Source: Corynebacterium amycolatum SK46 | Lineage (GTDB): Bacteria; Actinomycetota; Actinomycetes; Mycobacteriales; Mycobacteriaceae | Length of the DNA stretch: 64,000 nucleotides | Assembly: GCF_000173655.1 (NCBI RefSeq) | Contig: NZ_ABZU01000003.1 | Coordinates: 101,956-165,955 of the forward strand | Direction: 5' to 3' | In this document: piece by piece, positions 1 through 8,119 of the stretch | Layout: every line of letters starts with the position of its first letter | Position numbering within the stretch: the stretch's first letter is position 1 | Notes under the pieces: model-generated | Told to the model about the DNA's origin: nothing | Databases searched by the model: none | What the model saw: the letters and a program-made list of their open reading frames with translations, nothing else | Translations under genes and position numbers: made by a program

Positions 1-33
1 GGCCTCCTCGTCAAATGCAATCATCTTAGCCAT
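1..33 (-). CDS. groEL: Chaperonin GroEL, 5' end only
   Basis: Only the first 11 codons are inside the window. They read MAKMIAFDEEA on the minus strand, which matches the conserved GroEL start (MAK-x-I-A-F-D/E). GroEL is the 60-kDa ATP-dependent folding chamber subunit. A GGAGGA ribosome-binding sequence lies at 47-52, about 13 bases before the ATG. The upstream region carries two CIRCE operators, the expected control of a groEL gene, which makes the call firm despite the short sequence. The rest of the gene is beyond the left edge. Confidence 0.85.
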   Translation of the reverse strand, partial: MAKMIAFDEEA

Positions 34-219
34 GAGGTTTGAAGAATCCTCCGTCTATTTATGTGGCACTTACATTGGAAGTTGACCCAGGCGCCCGCGA
101 CGGCATGTGATTCGAGGGAAGCGCCGCCCTCTCCATCACCGGAGTCAACACTGTACTTTTTAACGACTTTTCAACACTTGTTTCAGCACACGCATACACA
201 AGGTGTGAAGTTGTTTTTA

Positions 220-246
220 TTAGCACTCAATTAGAGCAAGTGCTAA
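220..246. promoter_or_regulatory. CIRCE operator 1 (HrcA site)
   Basis: TTAGCACTC, nine bases, then AAGTGCTAA. This is the CIRCE inverted repeat (TTAGCACTC-N9-GAGTGCTAA) with one mismatch. CIRCE is bound by the heat-shock repressor HrcA. It sits just downstream of the likely groEL transcription start. Confidence 0.9.
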
Positions 247-252
247 TTCACT

Positions 253-281
253 TTTCTAGCACTCAACCCCATCGAGTGCAA
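253..281 (-). promoter_or_regulatory. Probable groEL vegetative promoter
   Basis: On the minus strand TTGCAC (276-281) is followed after 17 bases by TAGAAA (253-258), a good SigA-type pair. It lies inside CIRCE 2, so HrcA binding would occlude it. The remainder of the 34-360 gap shows no gene; a further -10-like TAATAA overlaps CIRCE 1. Confidence 0.55.
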
Positions 282-282
282 G
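256..282. promoter_or_regulatory. CIRCE operator 2 (HrcA site)
   Basis: CTAGCACTC, nine bases, then GAGTGCAAG. This second CIRCE copy has three mismatches, all in the outer bases. It coincides with the predicted groEL -35 and -10 elements. Confidence 0.8.
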
Positions 283-347
283 GATAAGCACTGTCACTCC
301 TGGCGTCACTCCTTATGCCACTTCCAACGCCATCATGGTTGTGCGCC

Positions 348-353
348 TACACT
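348..353 (+). promoter_or_regulatory. -10 box of a leaderless promoter
   Basis: TACACT ends seven bases before the ATG at 361, and there is no Shine-Dalgarno sequence. This spacing places the transcription start on the ATG itself, the pattern of leaderless mRNAs that are common in corynebacteria. The -35 region is weak. Confidence 0.5.
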
Positions 354-360
354 GTCGCAC

Positions 361-1746
361 ATGAGCATTATTAATAAGGAACTCACGGAGACCCTGCGAG
401 ACCACATCTCCAGCCAACGCGAGACCATCCGTACCCAGCTGACCGAGCTGGTGGCTTTCCCCTCCGTACACGGCACCGAAGAAACCAAGCAGGCTTGCAT
501 TGACGCAGCCCAGGCGGTTACCGACATGTACGCAGAGCTGGGAATCGAGCTGGAGGCGCACCACACTGTCGACGGCTCGATTGCACTGTCGGGTTTCGTC
601 CCCGGGTCGTCGGAAAGCGCGAAGACCGTACTGCTCTACTCTCATTACGATGTTCAGCCGGCGGGCGACAAATCCGCTTGGACCGCAGATTCGTGGACGC
701 TCGACGAGCGCGACGGTCGCTGGTACGGCCGTGGCACCGCCGACTGCAAGGGCAACGTGGTCATGCACCTAGCTGCGCTACGCGCGCTGCGTGACGACGC
801 GCTTGCGGGCCGCGTCGACATGCCAAACATCAAGCTCATCGTAGAAGGTTCCGAGGAGCGCGGATCGGCGGGCCTGAACAACCTCATCGCCACACAGCCG
901 GAGCTTTTCGACGCCGACGTCATCCTCATCGCGGATGTCGGCAATGCCGAGGTTGGCCAGCCGACACTCGTAACCACCCTGCGCGGCACCGCCGATGTGG
1001 AAGTTCGCGTCGATGCTCTGGAGCAGCCGGTGCACTCGGGCATGTTCGGCGGCGCGGCTCCGGATGCCCTGGCGGCGCTGATTCGTATGCTCGACAGCCT
1101 GCGCGATGAAAATGGCTTTACCTCTATTGACGGTCTGGACTGCTCGCAGCGCTGGGAGGGCCTGGACTACGCGCCAGAAACTTTCCGCGCCGATGCGGGA
1201 GTGCTCGACGGCGTGGACCTGATTAGCAACGAGGACGCTTCCGTCTCTGACCTGACCTGGGCTCGCCCATCGGTGATTGTGACCGGAATCGACTGCCCAC
1301 CAGCAACCAATGCTGTCAATGCAATTCCATCGACCGCTATGGCGCACATCAACTTCCGCATCCCAGGCGGCGTCGACCCGGCCGAAGCACAGGACGCACT
1401 GGAGAATCACCTGCACGCGCATGCTCCGTGGGGTGTGAAGGTGACGGTTGAGCGCGACGAGCTAGCGAACCCATTCCGGGCCAATGTTGAGGGCAAGGTT
1501 GTGCAGCTGGTTGCCGACAGCCTGTCGGCCGCCTACGGCAAGGAGACCGCAAGCATGGGCGAGGGGGCCTCAATTCCGCTGTGCGCCACCTTGCTGGAGG
1601 CCGTACCAGGTGCTGACATCGCACTCTACGGCGTGGAAGAGCCGCAGGCACGCATTCACTCGGCTGACGAGTCGGTGGACCCGAACGAGATTCGCGACAT
1701 CGCTATTGGCGAGGCAGTTTTCTTGGCTTCCGTCAACGGAATTTAA
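361..1746 (+). CDS. M20 family metallopeptidase (dipeptidase)
   Basis: A 461-residue zinc peptidase of the M20 (DapE/ArgE/CPG2) family that probably hydrolyses dipeptides or N-acyl amino acids in the cytoplasm. Expected metal ligands are visible: H95 in SHYDVQP, D128 in GTADCKGN, E165/E166 in EGSEERGS, D192 in ADVGN, and a late histidine in IHSADESV. The dimerisation insert lies between about residues 210 and 330. Length fits the dipeptidase branch rather than the shorter DapE. The ATG has no ribosome-binding site but sits seven bases behind a -10 box, so translation is probably leaderless. It is divergent from groEL. The substrate cannot be told from sequence. Confidence 0.85.
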   Translation: MSIINKELTETLRDHISSQRETIRTQLTELVAFPSVHGTEETKQACIDAAQAVTDMYAELGIELEAHHTVDGSIALSGFVPGSSESAKTVLLYSHYDVQPAGDKSAWTADSWTLDERDGRWYGRGTADCKGNVVMHLAALRALRDDALAGRVDMPNIKLIVEGSEERGSAGLNNLIATQPELFDADVILIADVGNAEVGQPTLVTTLRGTADVEVRVDALEQPVHSGMFGGAAPDALAALIRMLDSLRDENGFTSIDGLDCSQRWEGLDYAPETFRADAGVLDGVDLISNEDASVSDLTWARPSVIVTGIDCPPATNAVNAIPSTAMAHINFRIPGGVDPAEAQDALENHLHAHAPWGVKVTVERDELANPFRANVEGKVVQLVADSLSAAYGKETASMGEGASIPLCATLLEAVPGADIALYGVEEPQARIHSADESVDPNEIRDIAIGEAVFLASVNGI

Positions 1747-1825
1747 CGGGCACATAAAAAATATCTGCCAGATTATTCGATGAATGACTTGTGTCACATC
1801 TTTTTTCTGTAGTAAGGTTCGACCC

Positions 1826-1891
1826 ATGCAGCAGAACATTCTTATTCGAGTAGCGAAGGCTACGAACCCCGGTGGAGGCCGACAGGACTGA
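1826..1891 (+). CDS. Putative leader peptide (21 aa) upstream of the LeuA-like gene
   Basis: A short frame opens with ATG after AAGG (1814-1817) and begins MQQNILIRVA. Four of residues 5 to 9 are Ile, Leu, Ile and Val, as expected for a branched-chain amino acid attenuation leader. Its 3' half and stop codon lie inside an RNA hairpin (1867-1906). It ends 93 bases before the downstream gene. Translation is inferred, not shown. Together with the RBS-pairing helix at 1938-1977 it suggests that ribosome position on this peptide controls the next gene. Confidence 0.5.
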   Translation: MQQNILIRVAKATNPGGGRQD

Positions 1892-1906
1892 CCCCTCCAC
1901 ACGGGG
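1867..1906 (+). promoter_or_regulatory. Leader hairpin overlapping the leader peptide stop
   Basis: CCCCGGTGGAGG (1867-1878) pairs with CCTCCACACGGGG (1894-1906), with one bulged base and a 15-base loop that contains the leader stop codon. An alternative pairing, ACCCC (1891-1895) with GGGGT (1903-1907), excludes the first. No U-run follows, so this is not a simple terminator. Confidence 0.5.
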
Positions 1907-1937
1907 TCTCTGGCCGCAACTTCTCGAAGCACTTGGT

Positions 1938-1977
1938 TGGTCCGCCACTCACAGCAAAGCAATTAAGCAAAGGACCA
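1938..1977 (+). promoter_or_regulatory. Possible RBS-sequestering helix
   Basis: TGGTCC (1938-1943) is complementary to GGACCA (1972-1977), which contains part of the AAGGA ribosome-binding site of the gene at 1985. Six base pairs with a long loop is weak alone, but it could switch with the upstream hairpin. This is inference. Confidence 0.35.
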
Positions 1978-1984
1978 GAAAAGA

Positions 1985-2539
1985 ATGTTTTCCACTCGCA
2001 CCCAGAAGAACATGTCCACTTCGACGACCTTCACGGGCAAGCGCCCTTCGTTGGAACACCAGGACAACGGCAATGTGCGAACTTATTCCGACGATCCGTT
2101 TAGGGCTCGCTTCGGACATCGCCTGCCTCGTGGCTTGAGGCAGGAAGCTCGTGGCATGAACTGGCAGAAGTTCAAGGACACTTACTCCCCCACAAACGGC
2201 CCAGTCCAAATCAAGAATTTCGAGGCAACCCGTGGCACCCTGGGCCGCTGGAACTTTAACGCTGATTTGTCGCTGACCGACAAGGACGGCCACACCCGCA
2301 CCTTCAACCAGGAGATCACCGCTATGGGGCCGGTGTCGGCTTGCACCAACTTGCTGGCTGATGCAGGTTACCGCGTTGAAATCGTGGAGTTCCACCAGTT
2401 CGAGATTTTCGAGGCTACGGCTACCTTTGTCTACGCAGGTCACAACAATGACCATGTGTGGACCATGGGCTTTGGCCAGACTCCGGAGGCTTCCGTGCTC
2501 TCCGCTTTGGTCTGTGCTGCTAACCGCCTGCATGGCTAA
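1985..2539 (+). CDS. Free-standing LeuA-type regulatory (dimerisation) domain protein
   Basis: A 184-residue protein whose residues from about 57 to 182 align by eye with the C-terminal leucine-binding domain of 2-isopropylmalate synthase: W-x-x-F-x-D-x-Y near the start, then MGPVSACTNLLADAGYRVEI, a VEFHQ segment, and VWTMGF followed by ASVLSALVCAANR. The stretch LPRGLRQEA just before it resembles the LeuA linker. No TIM-barrel catalytic domain is present, so it cannot make isopropylmalate. The intact frame, the ribosome-binding AAGGA and the leader region argue for a working gene. It might bind leucine or pair with full-length LeuA; that is inference. A second ATG lies at codon 10. Confidence 0.65.
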   Translation: MFSTRTQKNMSTSTTFTGKRPSLEHQDNGNVRTYSDDPFRARFGHRLPRGLRQEARGMNWQKFKDTYSPTNGPVQIKNFEATRGTLGRWNFNADLSLTDKDGHTRTFNQEITAMGPVSACTNLLADAGYRVEIVEFHQFEIFEATATFVYAGHNNDHVWTMGFGQTPEASVLSALVCAANRLHG

Positions 2540-2588
2540 TGCACAGGTGACATTCGAGTAGCACACGAGTAACAAATGCGCCAATCGT

Positions 2589-2616
2589 GGGGCTTGGCAG
2601 TCGATTGCCAAGCCCC
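2589..2616. terminator. Strong hairpin after the LeuA-like gene
   Basis: GGGGCTTGGCA (2589-2599) pairs perfectly with TGCCAAGCCCC (2606-2616) across a 6-base loop. It is followed on the plus strand by A's rather than T's, so it is a stem without a proper U-tail; a role in ending or stabilising the upstream transcript is likely. Confidence 0.6.
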
Positions 2617-2758
2617 AAAAAATGCCTAAATTCCCACCCCCGAATTTTCACCACACCGGAAAACTTTTCCCGTTTTCCCACACTCGGTTAACCCCGTTTT
2701 GAATACTTAAGTCCCTAAAACGGGGTTGCAGGAACCGGTGTGTTCCATTCATTATGGA

Positions 2759-5700
2759 ATGGTGACTTCTCTCCTGTGCATCCTGTTCCTTACGGCAGCG
2801 ATTGCACCATGGACGATTAAGTGGCTCGGAACCCGCGGGTTTCTCGTTCTCAGCCTCCCTCTGGCAGGTGGCGCTATCTACACCGGCGCCCATCTGGTTC
2901 GCTTAGCTCTAGCGAATGCAAACGGGGAAACCTCCGCAACCACGCAACCCGCCGTCACGCATTTTTCGTGGATGCCCATTATCCACTTGGATGTAAACCT
3001 GCGATTAGGTCCTATTGAATCGCTCTTCGGCACACTGGTTTTGACCATTGGCTTTCTCGTACTGGTGTATTGCTCCGGATACTTCGTCAACCCGCCGTCC
3101 GGAAAACGTCGTCGCATAGGCTCCTTCGCAGCTCAAATGGTTGCCTTCGCCGCGGCTATGTACGGCCTGGTCATCAGTGACAACATCATGCTGATGTTTG
3201 TCTTCTGGGAAATTACCTCGGTTCTTTCCTTCCTCCTGGTGGGCTACTATGCCGAGCGAGCTTCCTCCCGTCGCGCAGCGGGCCAGGCGCTCCTGGTCAC
3301 AACGCTGGGCGGACTGATTATGCTGGTCGGTATCGTCCTGATGGGAGTGACCACCGGCTTCTGGAACTTCTCCGATCTCACAGCACCTGGCGCGCTGACC
3401 ACGTCGCAGCTGAACTCCGCAGCAGTCTCCACAGCCGCAATCCTGCTGGTCATCGGCGCACTTTCTAAGTCCGCTATCGCGCCCTTCCACTTCTGGTTGC
3501 CCGGCGCAATGGCCGCCCCTACCCCGGTTTCTTCTTTCCTGCATTCGGCAGCGATGGTCAAAGCCGGTGTGTTCCTGGTCGCTCGACTTGCGCCAACTTT
3601 CAATGCCACCAACGCGTGGCAACCAATCATCATCCCGCTCGGCCTGTTGACCATGATTATGGGTGGCTGGATGGCTCTGCGCCAGATGGATCTCAAGCTG
3701 ATCATAGCGTATGGCACTGTCAGCCAGTTGGGATTCATCATCACGGTAGCGTCGATAGGCACGCGTGCGACGATGCTGGCAGCCCTGGCGCTGACTCTCG
3801 GACACGCCATGTTCAAGGCCGCGCTGTTTATGATCGCGGGAACGATTGACAGGCTGACGGGTACGCGCGATATCCGTAAGATCTCTGGCCTGGGCAAAAA
3901 GTCGCCACAGCTGCTGGTGATTTCGATTCTCGCCGCCGCCTCGATGATGGGTGTGCCGCCGTTCTTCGGCTTTGTCGCAAAGGAAGCGGCTCTGGAGGCC
4001 ACGCTCAATGCTGAACCACTGCACGGTATGCCGTCGGTGTTTACCACCATTGGCCTGGTCGTAGGCTCGATTCTTACCGTGGCGTACTCGCTTTACCTGC
4101 TGCGTGCCGCGTTTGCGACCAAGTCCAGCACGCACGCCAGCGGCGGTGGCACTTCCCCCGCCGTCGCCGAGATGGATTCCCCGACCTGGGACCAGATTGG
4201 CCCGGCATGGCTGCTGGCGCTGGCAGGTCTGGTTTTCGGTCTGATTCCACGGGTCCTCGACTCGACTATCTCGCCCTACCTCACCAGTGCCTTCCCGAAT
4301 GCGGAAGCAGAATCGCACCTGGCTCTCTGGCACGGTTTCACCCTTCCTCTGGCGCTGACAGCCACAATTCTGGTCACAGGCGGCATCATGCACTGGCAGC
4401 GCAAACTGGTGCGTCAGCTACAGTTTGAGCAGCCGGCTCTCGGTAGTGCCGATGCGCTTTACGACGGCATCCTGGACTTGGCCCGCCGTCTTTCTCTCCG
4501 TGCCACTGCTGCGACCCAGCGCGGTTCCCTTCCGTTGAATGAAGCGGTCATTTTGCTGACCCTCATCGTGCTGTCCATCGGCGCGTTGTTGCTCGGTGAG
4601 CGTGATGAGCTCCGGATGGAACTGTGGGACTCCGCACCGCAGGGCGCCGTCGCACTGATTATGATCATCGCGGCTCTGGCCGCTACCCAACAGAAAAACA
4701 GGCTCTCCGGCGTCATCCTGGTAGGTGTGACCGGCTATGGCTTGGCCATTATCTTCGCCATGTACGGCGCGCCTGATTTGGCTCTGACACAGCTGCTGGT
4801 TGAGACGGTCTCAATGATTGTTTTCGTGTTGGTGCTGCGCACGCTCTCGCCGCGGGCACCGGCATCGAATCCGAGATGGATACGACACCGTGCATGGCTA
4901 GCCATCGCAGTCGGTGTCACTGTCCCCGTGTTGGCCGCCTACGCTATGGGCTCCCGTCGTACTGAGCCGATCTCCGGCGACATTCCGCCGCTTGCTCACG
5001 ACATTGGACACGGCCAGAATGCGGTCAACGTGCTTCTTGTCGACATCCGCGCATGGGATACCTTCGGTGAAATCACCGTGCTGGTGATGGTGGCACTGGG
5101 GATTACCTCGCTGGTATTCCGCACGCACACGATGCACATGCGCTCAAAGATTAAGCCGCAGCGGAATCGTGCTCGCCGCACCACCCGCTGGTTGAACACC
5201 ATCGATGAGTCCGGTGAAGCCGAGCGGTTGCGCTACCCAATCATGGTTCTAGTGGCATCGCGCGTGCTCTTCCCCGCCATGATGGTGGTTTCCATCTACC
5301 TCTTCTTCGCCGGCCACAACGATGTCGGTGGTGGCTTCGCAGGTGGCCTCGTGGCTGCGCTGGCACTGACCATGCGTTATCTCATCGGCGGGCATCGTGA
5401 ATTGGCAGCAACTCTGCCAATTCCTACCGAGGTACTTCTCGGCGGCGGTCTGCTGGTGTCGGCTCTTAGCGCCGTATGGCCACTGTTCGTGGGTTGGGCT
5501 CCGCTGACTTCCTGGTACGGCTCGAGGGAGATTCCGCTGCTCGGCGATGTCACTGTTGTCTCCCCCATGCTCTTTGACCTGGGCGTGTACATGATCGTGG
5601 TCGGCACAATCGTCTACATCCTGCGCAGTTTGGGCGGTGGCATCGATGTTCAGATGAACCTTCGCGCTGAGCGTGATCGTTCACGTCGTGTGAATCGAGC

Positions 5701-5911
5701 CGCACTCGGCCAGTCCCGCCAGCTGCGCAGCAAGTTGGCGGCGGCTAAGCCCGCAGGTGTTAAGCCCGCAGGTGCTAACCCCGCAGGTGTTAAGCCCGCA
5801 GGCGTTAAACCTGCTGGCACTAACCCCTCAGGCACTGCCAACACGGCCACCTCGGAGGCCTCAGAACCGACATCCTCAGCTAGGACCGAAGGAAAGGACA
5901 CTCACCAGTGA
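2759..5911 (+). CDS. mrpA: Na+/H+ antiporter subunit A (MrpA-MrpB fusion)
   Basis: The largest subunit of the Mrp (Mnh) cation/proton antiporter, an integral membrane complex that exports Na+ in exchange for H+ and is related to complex I. From the N terminus there are many membrane helices of the ND5-like proton-pumping type, then a DUF4040-type helix block (around 4640-4850), then an MnhB-like domain (around 5240-5650). MrpB is therefore fused to MrpA, as is usual in actinobacteria. The C-terminal tail carries six in-frame pentapeptide repeats. I chose ATG 2759, which opens a hydrophobic helix; in-frame TTG 2726 and GTG 2738, the latter close behind AGGA, are alternatives. The next gene starts on its stop codon. 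Confidence 0.93.
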   Translation: MVTSLLCILFLTAAIAPWTIKWLGTRGFLVLSLPLAGGAIYTGAHLVRLALANANGETSATTQPAVTHFSWMPIIHLDVNLRLGPIESLFGTLVLTIGFLVLVYCSGYFVNPPSGKRRRIGSFAAQMVAFAAAMYGLVISDNIMLMFVFWEITSVLSFLLVGYYAERASSRRAAGQALLVTTLGGLIMLVGIVLMGVTTGFWNFSDLTAPGALTTSQLNSAAVSTAAILLVIGALSKSAIAPFHFWLPGAMAAPTPVSSFLHSAAMVKAGVFLVARLAPTFNATNAWQPIIIPLGLLTMIMGGWMALRQMDLKLIIAYGTVSQLGFIITVASIGTRATMLAALALTLGHAMFKAALFMIAGTIDRLTGTRDIRKISGLGKKSPQLLVISILAAASMMGVPPFFGFVAKEAALEATLNAEPLHGMPSVFTTIGLVVGSILTVAYSLYLLRAAFATKSSTHASGGGTSPAVAEMDSPTWDQIGPAWLLALAGLVFGLIPRVLDSTISPYLTSAFPNAEAESHLALWHGFTLPLALTATILVTGGIMHWQRKLVRQLQFEQPALGSADALYDGILDLARRLSLRATAATQRGSLPLNEAVILLTLIVLSIGALLLGERDELRMELWDSAPQGAVALIMIIAALAATQQKNRLSGVILVGVTGYGLAIIFAMYGAPDLALTQLLVETVSMIVFVLVLRTLSPRAPASNPRWIRHRAWLAIAVGVTVPVLAAYAMGSRRTEPISGDIPPLAHDIGHGQNAVNVLLVDIRAWDTFGEITVLVMVALGITSLVFRTHTMHMRSKIKPQRNRARRTTRWLNTIDESGEAERLRYPIMVLVASRVLFPAMMVVSIYLFFAGHNDVGGGFAGGLVAALALTMRYLIGGHRELAATLPIPTEVLLGGGLLVSALSAVWPLFVGWAPLTSWYGSREIPLLGDVTVVSPMLFDLGVYMIVVGTIVYILRSLGGGIDVQMNLRAERDRSRRVNRAALGQSRQLRSKLAAAKPAGVKPAGANPAGVKPAGVKPAGTNPSGTANTATSEASEPTSSARTEGKDTHQ
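5744..5833 (+). repeat. Six 15-base tandem repeats encoding [AVT][KN]P[AS]G
   Basis: The cytoplasmic tail of MrpA reads AKPAG, VKPAG, ANPAG, VKPAG, VKPAG, TNPSG. The DNA copies are close to AAGCCCGCAGGTGTT, so the repeat probably grew by slippage. Unit number would be expected to vary between strains. Confidence 0.9.
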
Positions 5912-6423
5912 TTCTCAATTTTGTTCTGCTAGCTACTGTCGGCACGCTGATCGCCACAGGGGTGTACCTGTTCCTCGATCGTTCGTTGACCAGGATGCTC
6001 ATGGGCCTGTTGCTGATGGGCAACGGTATCAACCTGCTCATCCTGCTTGGCTCCGGTTCCCCGGGGCAGCCACCGATTTGGGATAGGGAGTCGCTTGTCA
6101 GCGATGCTCAGGCAGACTCACTGCCCCAGGCCTTCATTCTCACCGCAATTGTTATTTCCATGGGCATGACCGCCTTCCTGTTGGCTCTGCTCTATCGCCA
6201 GCACCGCTACCGCATCGGCGATCACGTGCAGGATGACCACGAGGACCGCAGCCTGGCACAGCGTCGCGCCAGCGACCCGTCAGCTGCGCCGGATCACGAC
6301 AAGTCCGATGACCCCACCACCGGTCGCCCCACGGAGGCCGGCGATAACTTCGGTCCGGCCAGTTTCGAAAAGCCTGTGACCCCACCATCCAACACCCCAG
6401 GAGGTGACGACGATGACGACTGA
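5908..6423 (+). CDS. mrpC: Na+/H+ antiporter subunit C
   Basis: The 171-residue protein has three membrane helices and resembles NuoK of complex I, with the typical MGLLLMGNGINLLIL segment in helix two. It begins with GTG inside the mrpA stop (GTGA overlap), so the two are translationally coupled. After about residue 105 comes a hydrophilic acidic tail (many Asp, ending GGDDDDD) longer than in most MrpC proteins. The last 11 bases overlap the mrpD start. Confidence 0.92.
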   Translation: MILNFVLLATVGTLIATGVYLFLDRSLTRMLMGLLLMGNGINLLILLGSGSPGQPPIWDRESLVSDAQADSLPQAFILTAIVISMGMTAFLLALLYRQHRYRIGDHVQDDHEDRSLAQRRASDPSAAPDHDKSDDPTTGRPTEAGDNFGPASFEKPVTPPSNTPGGDDDDD

Positions 6424-8119
6424 GCAATTAATCCTGGCGCTAATCCCGCTGCCAATCATCGTCCCCGCCGCCACCGCCGCAATTGCTCTGCTGCTGGCGC
6501 GTTTCCCAAAAGCACAGCAGGCTATCGCATTGATTTCACTCGGCAGCCTGCTGGGAATCGCCAGCGCGCTGGTGTATCTCATCTACGCCCACGGCATCCA
6601 CACGGTCCAGGTGGGCGGCTGGGACGGTCCAATCGGCATCACGCTCGTGGCCGACAACCTCGCAGTGCTGATGATTACCGTCTCTCAGCTGGTCCTCTTT
6701 GCCGTGATGTGGTTCGGCATCGGCCAGGGTATTAGCGATGGTGACGAAGATGAGCCGATCTCCGTCTTCGTTCCGACGTACATGCTGCTCAACATGGGTG
6801 TCTCGATGGCCTTCCTGGCTGGCGACCTGTTCAACATGTATGTCGGTTTCGAGGTTCTGCTCGTAGCCTCCTACGTGCTGCTCACGCTGGGGGCATCGTC
6901 GTCACGCACTCGCGCAGGCGTGTCGTATGTGATGGTCAACATGCTGTCCTCGATGGTGTTCCTGCTGGCGATTGGCCTGGTTTATCAAGCAGTCGGCACG
7001 GTGAACTTCGCGCATATTTCCCTGCGTATGGAGGACATTCCCGATGGCACCCGCACCGCGATCTTCGCCGTGCTGCTCGTCGCCTTCGCGGTGAAGGCGG
7101 CGGTGTTCCCGCTGTCGGCGTGGTTGCCGGACTCCTACCCCACCGCACCGTCAATGGTCACCGCGGTCTTCGCGGGTCTGCTGACGAAGGTGGGTGTCTA
7201 CGCGATCATCCGCACGCGCAGTGTCGTCTTCCCCGACGGCAGGCTTGACGACGTCCTGATGTGGGCCGGCCTAGCGACAATGCTCATGGGCATTCTCGGC
7301 GCCATGGCCCAAAATGACATCAAACGTCTCTTGTCATTTACGCTGGTGTCCCACATCGGATACATGATCTTCGGTATTGCCGTCGGCAATACGCTGGGAC
7401 TCGGCGGCGCGATTTTCTACATCGTCCACCACATTCTGGTGCAGACAGCGTTGTTCCTGGTGGTCGGGCTTATCGAACGCCAGGCGGGCTCCTCCTCCCT
7501 GCGCAGCCTGGGCGGCCTGGCCAAATCCTCACCATTGCTGGCGCTGCTATACCTCGTGCCCGCGCTCAACCTCGGTGGTATCCCGCCGTTCTCGGGCTTC
7601 TTAGGCAAGGTCATGCTCATTGAGGCCGGCGCACAGAACGGATCCGCCACCGCGTGGATTCTGGTTGCGGGTTCGATTATCACCAGCCTGCTGACCCTCT
7701 ACACCATGATTCTCGTCTGGTCGAAGGCCTTCTGGCGCGACCGTTCCGATGCCCCAGAGGGTGACACCGTGCTGGCGCAGCCAGCTGCACTCCGGGAAAG
7801 GACTCAAATGGTCGCTATCGCAGAGCGTGACGACGTCGGCAGGATGCCACTCGGCATGGTGATGCCGACGGCCCTGCTGGTGATGGCCTCTGTGGGCGTG
7901 ACCGTTCTGGCCGGGCCGCTGTCTAATGTGGCTACCGAAGCGGCAAGCAACGTCGCAAATGTTGATGAGTACCGCGCGGCAGTTCTCGGTATCGACTCGG
8001 CCGATGATAAGGGCCTAGAACAGCTGGAAAACCCGGGCCGCACCAAGAGCCCGTGGGAGTCGACCCCGGTGACCGAACGTCCCACCAGCACATTGGAAGG
8101 GGCAGGTGAAAGCTCATGA
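6413..8119 (+). CDS. mrpD: Na+/H+ antiporter subunit D
   Basis: An ND4/ND2-like proton-translocating subunit of the Mrp complex with about 14 membrane helices. Typical motifs are AVFPLSAWLPDSYPTAPS around the broken helix and LLSFTLVSHIGYM. I chose ATG 6413 because AGGAGGTGA lies 7-8 bases upstream; GTG 6404, three codons earlier, would overlap that ribosome-binding site. The C-terminal 90 residues form a soluble tail. It overlaps mrpE by ATGA. Confidence 0.93.
   Translation: MTTEQLILALIPLPIIVPAATAAIALLLARFPKAQQAIALISLGSLLGIASALVYLIYAHGIHTVQVGGWDGPIGITLVADNLAVLMITVSQLVLFAVMWFGIGQGISDGDEDEPISVFVPTYMLLNMGVSMAFLAGDLFNMYVGFEVLLVASYVLLTLGASSSRTRAGVSYVMVNMLSSMVFLLAIGLVYQAVGTVNFAHISLRMEDIPDGTRTAIFAVLLVAFAVKAAVFPLSAWLPDSYPTAPSMVTAVFAGLLTKVGVYAIIRTRSVVFPDGRLDDVLMWAGLATMLMGILGAMAQNDIKRLLSFTLVSHIGYMIFGIAVGNTLGLGGAIFYIVHHILVQTALFLVVGLIERQAGSSSLRSLGGLAKSSPLLALLYLVPALNLGGIPPFSGFLGKVMLIEAGAQNGSATAWILVAGSIITSLLTLYTMILVWSKAFWRDRSDAPEGDTVLAQPAALRERTQMVAIAERDDVGRMPLGMVMPTALLVMASVGVTVLAGPLSNVATEAASNVANVDEYRAAVLGIDSADDKGLEQLENPGRTKSPWESTPVTERPTSTLEGAGESS

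Noticed and set aside
1814..1830. GGTTCGAC as a tRNA T-loop
   Set aside because: No cloverleaf can be built around it; it belongs to the region before the leader peptide. No tRNA was found in the window.
3005..4393. A 462-codon open frame on the minus strand inside mrpA
   Set aside because: Its product is rich in Arg, Gln and His with no family motif, while the opposite strand encodes an obvious MrpA. It is a shadow of codon bias.
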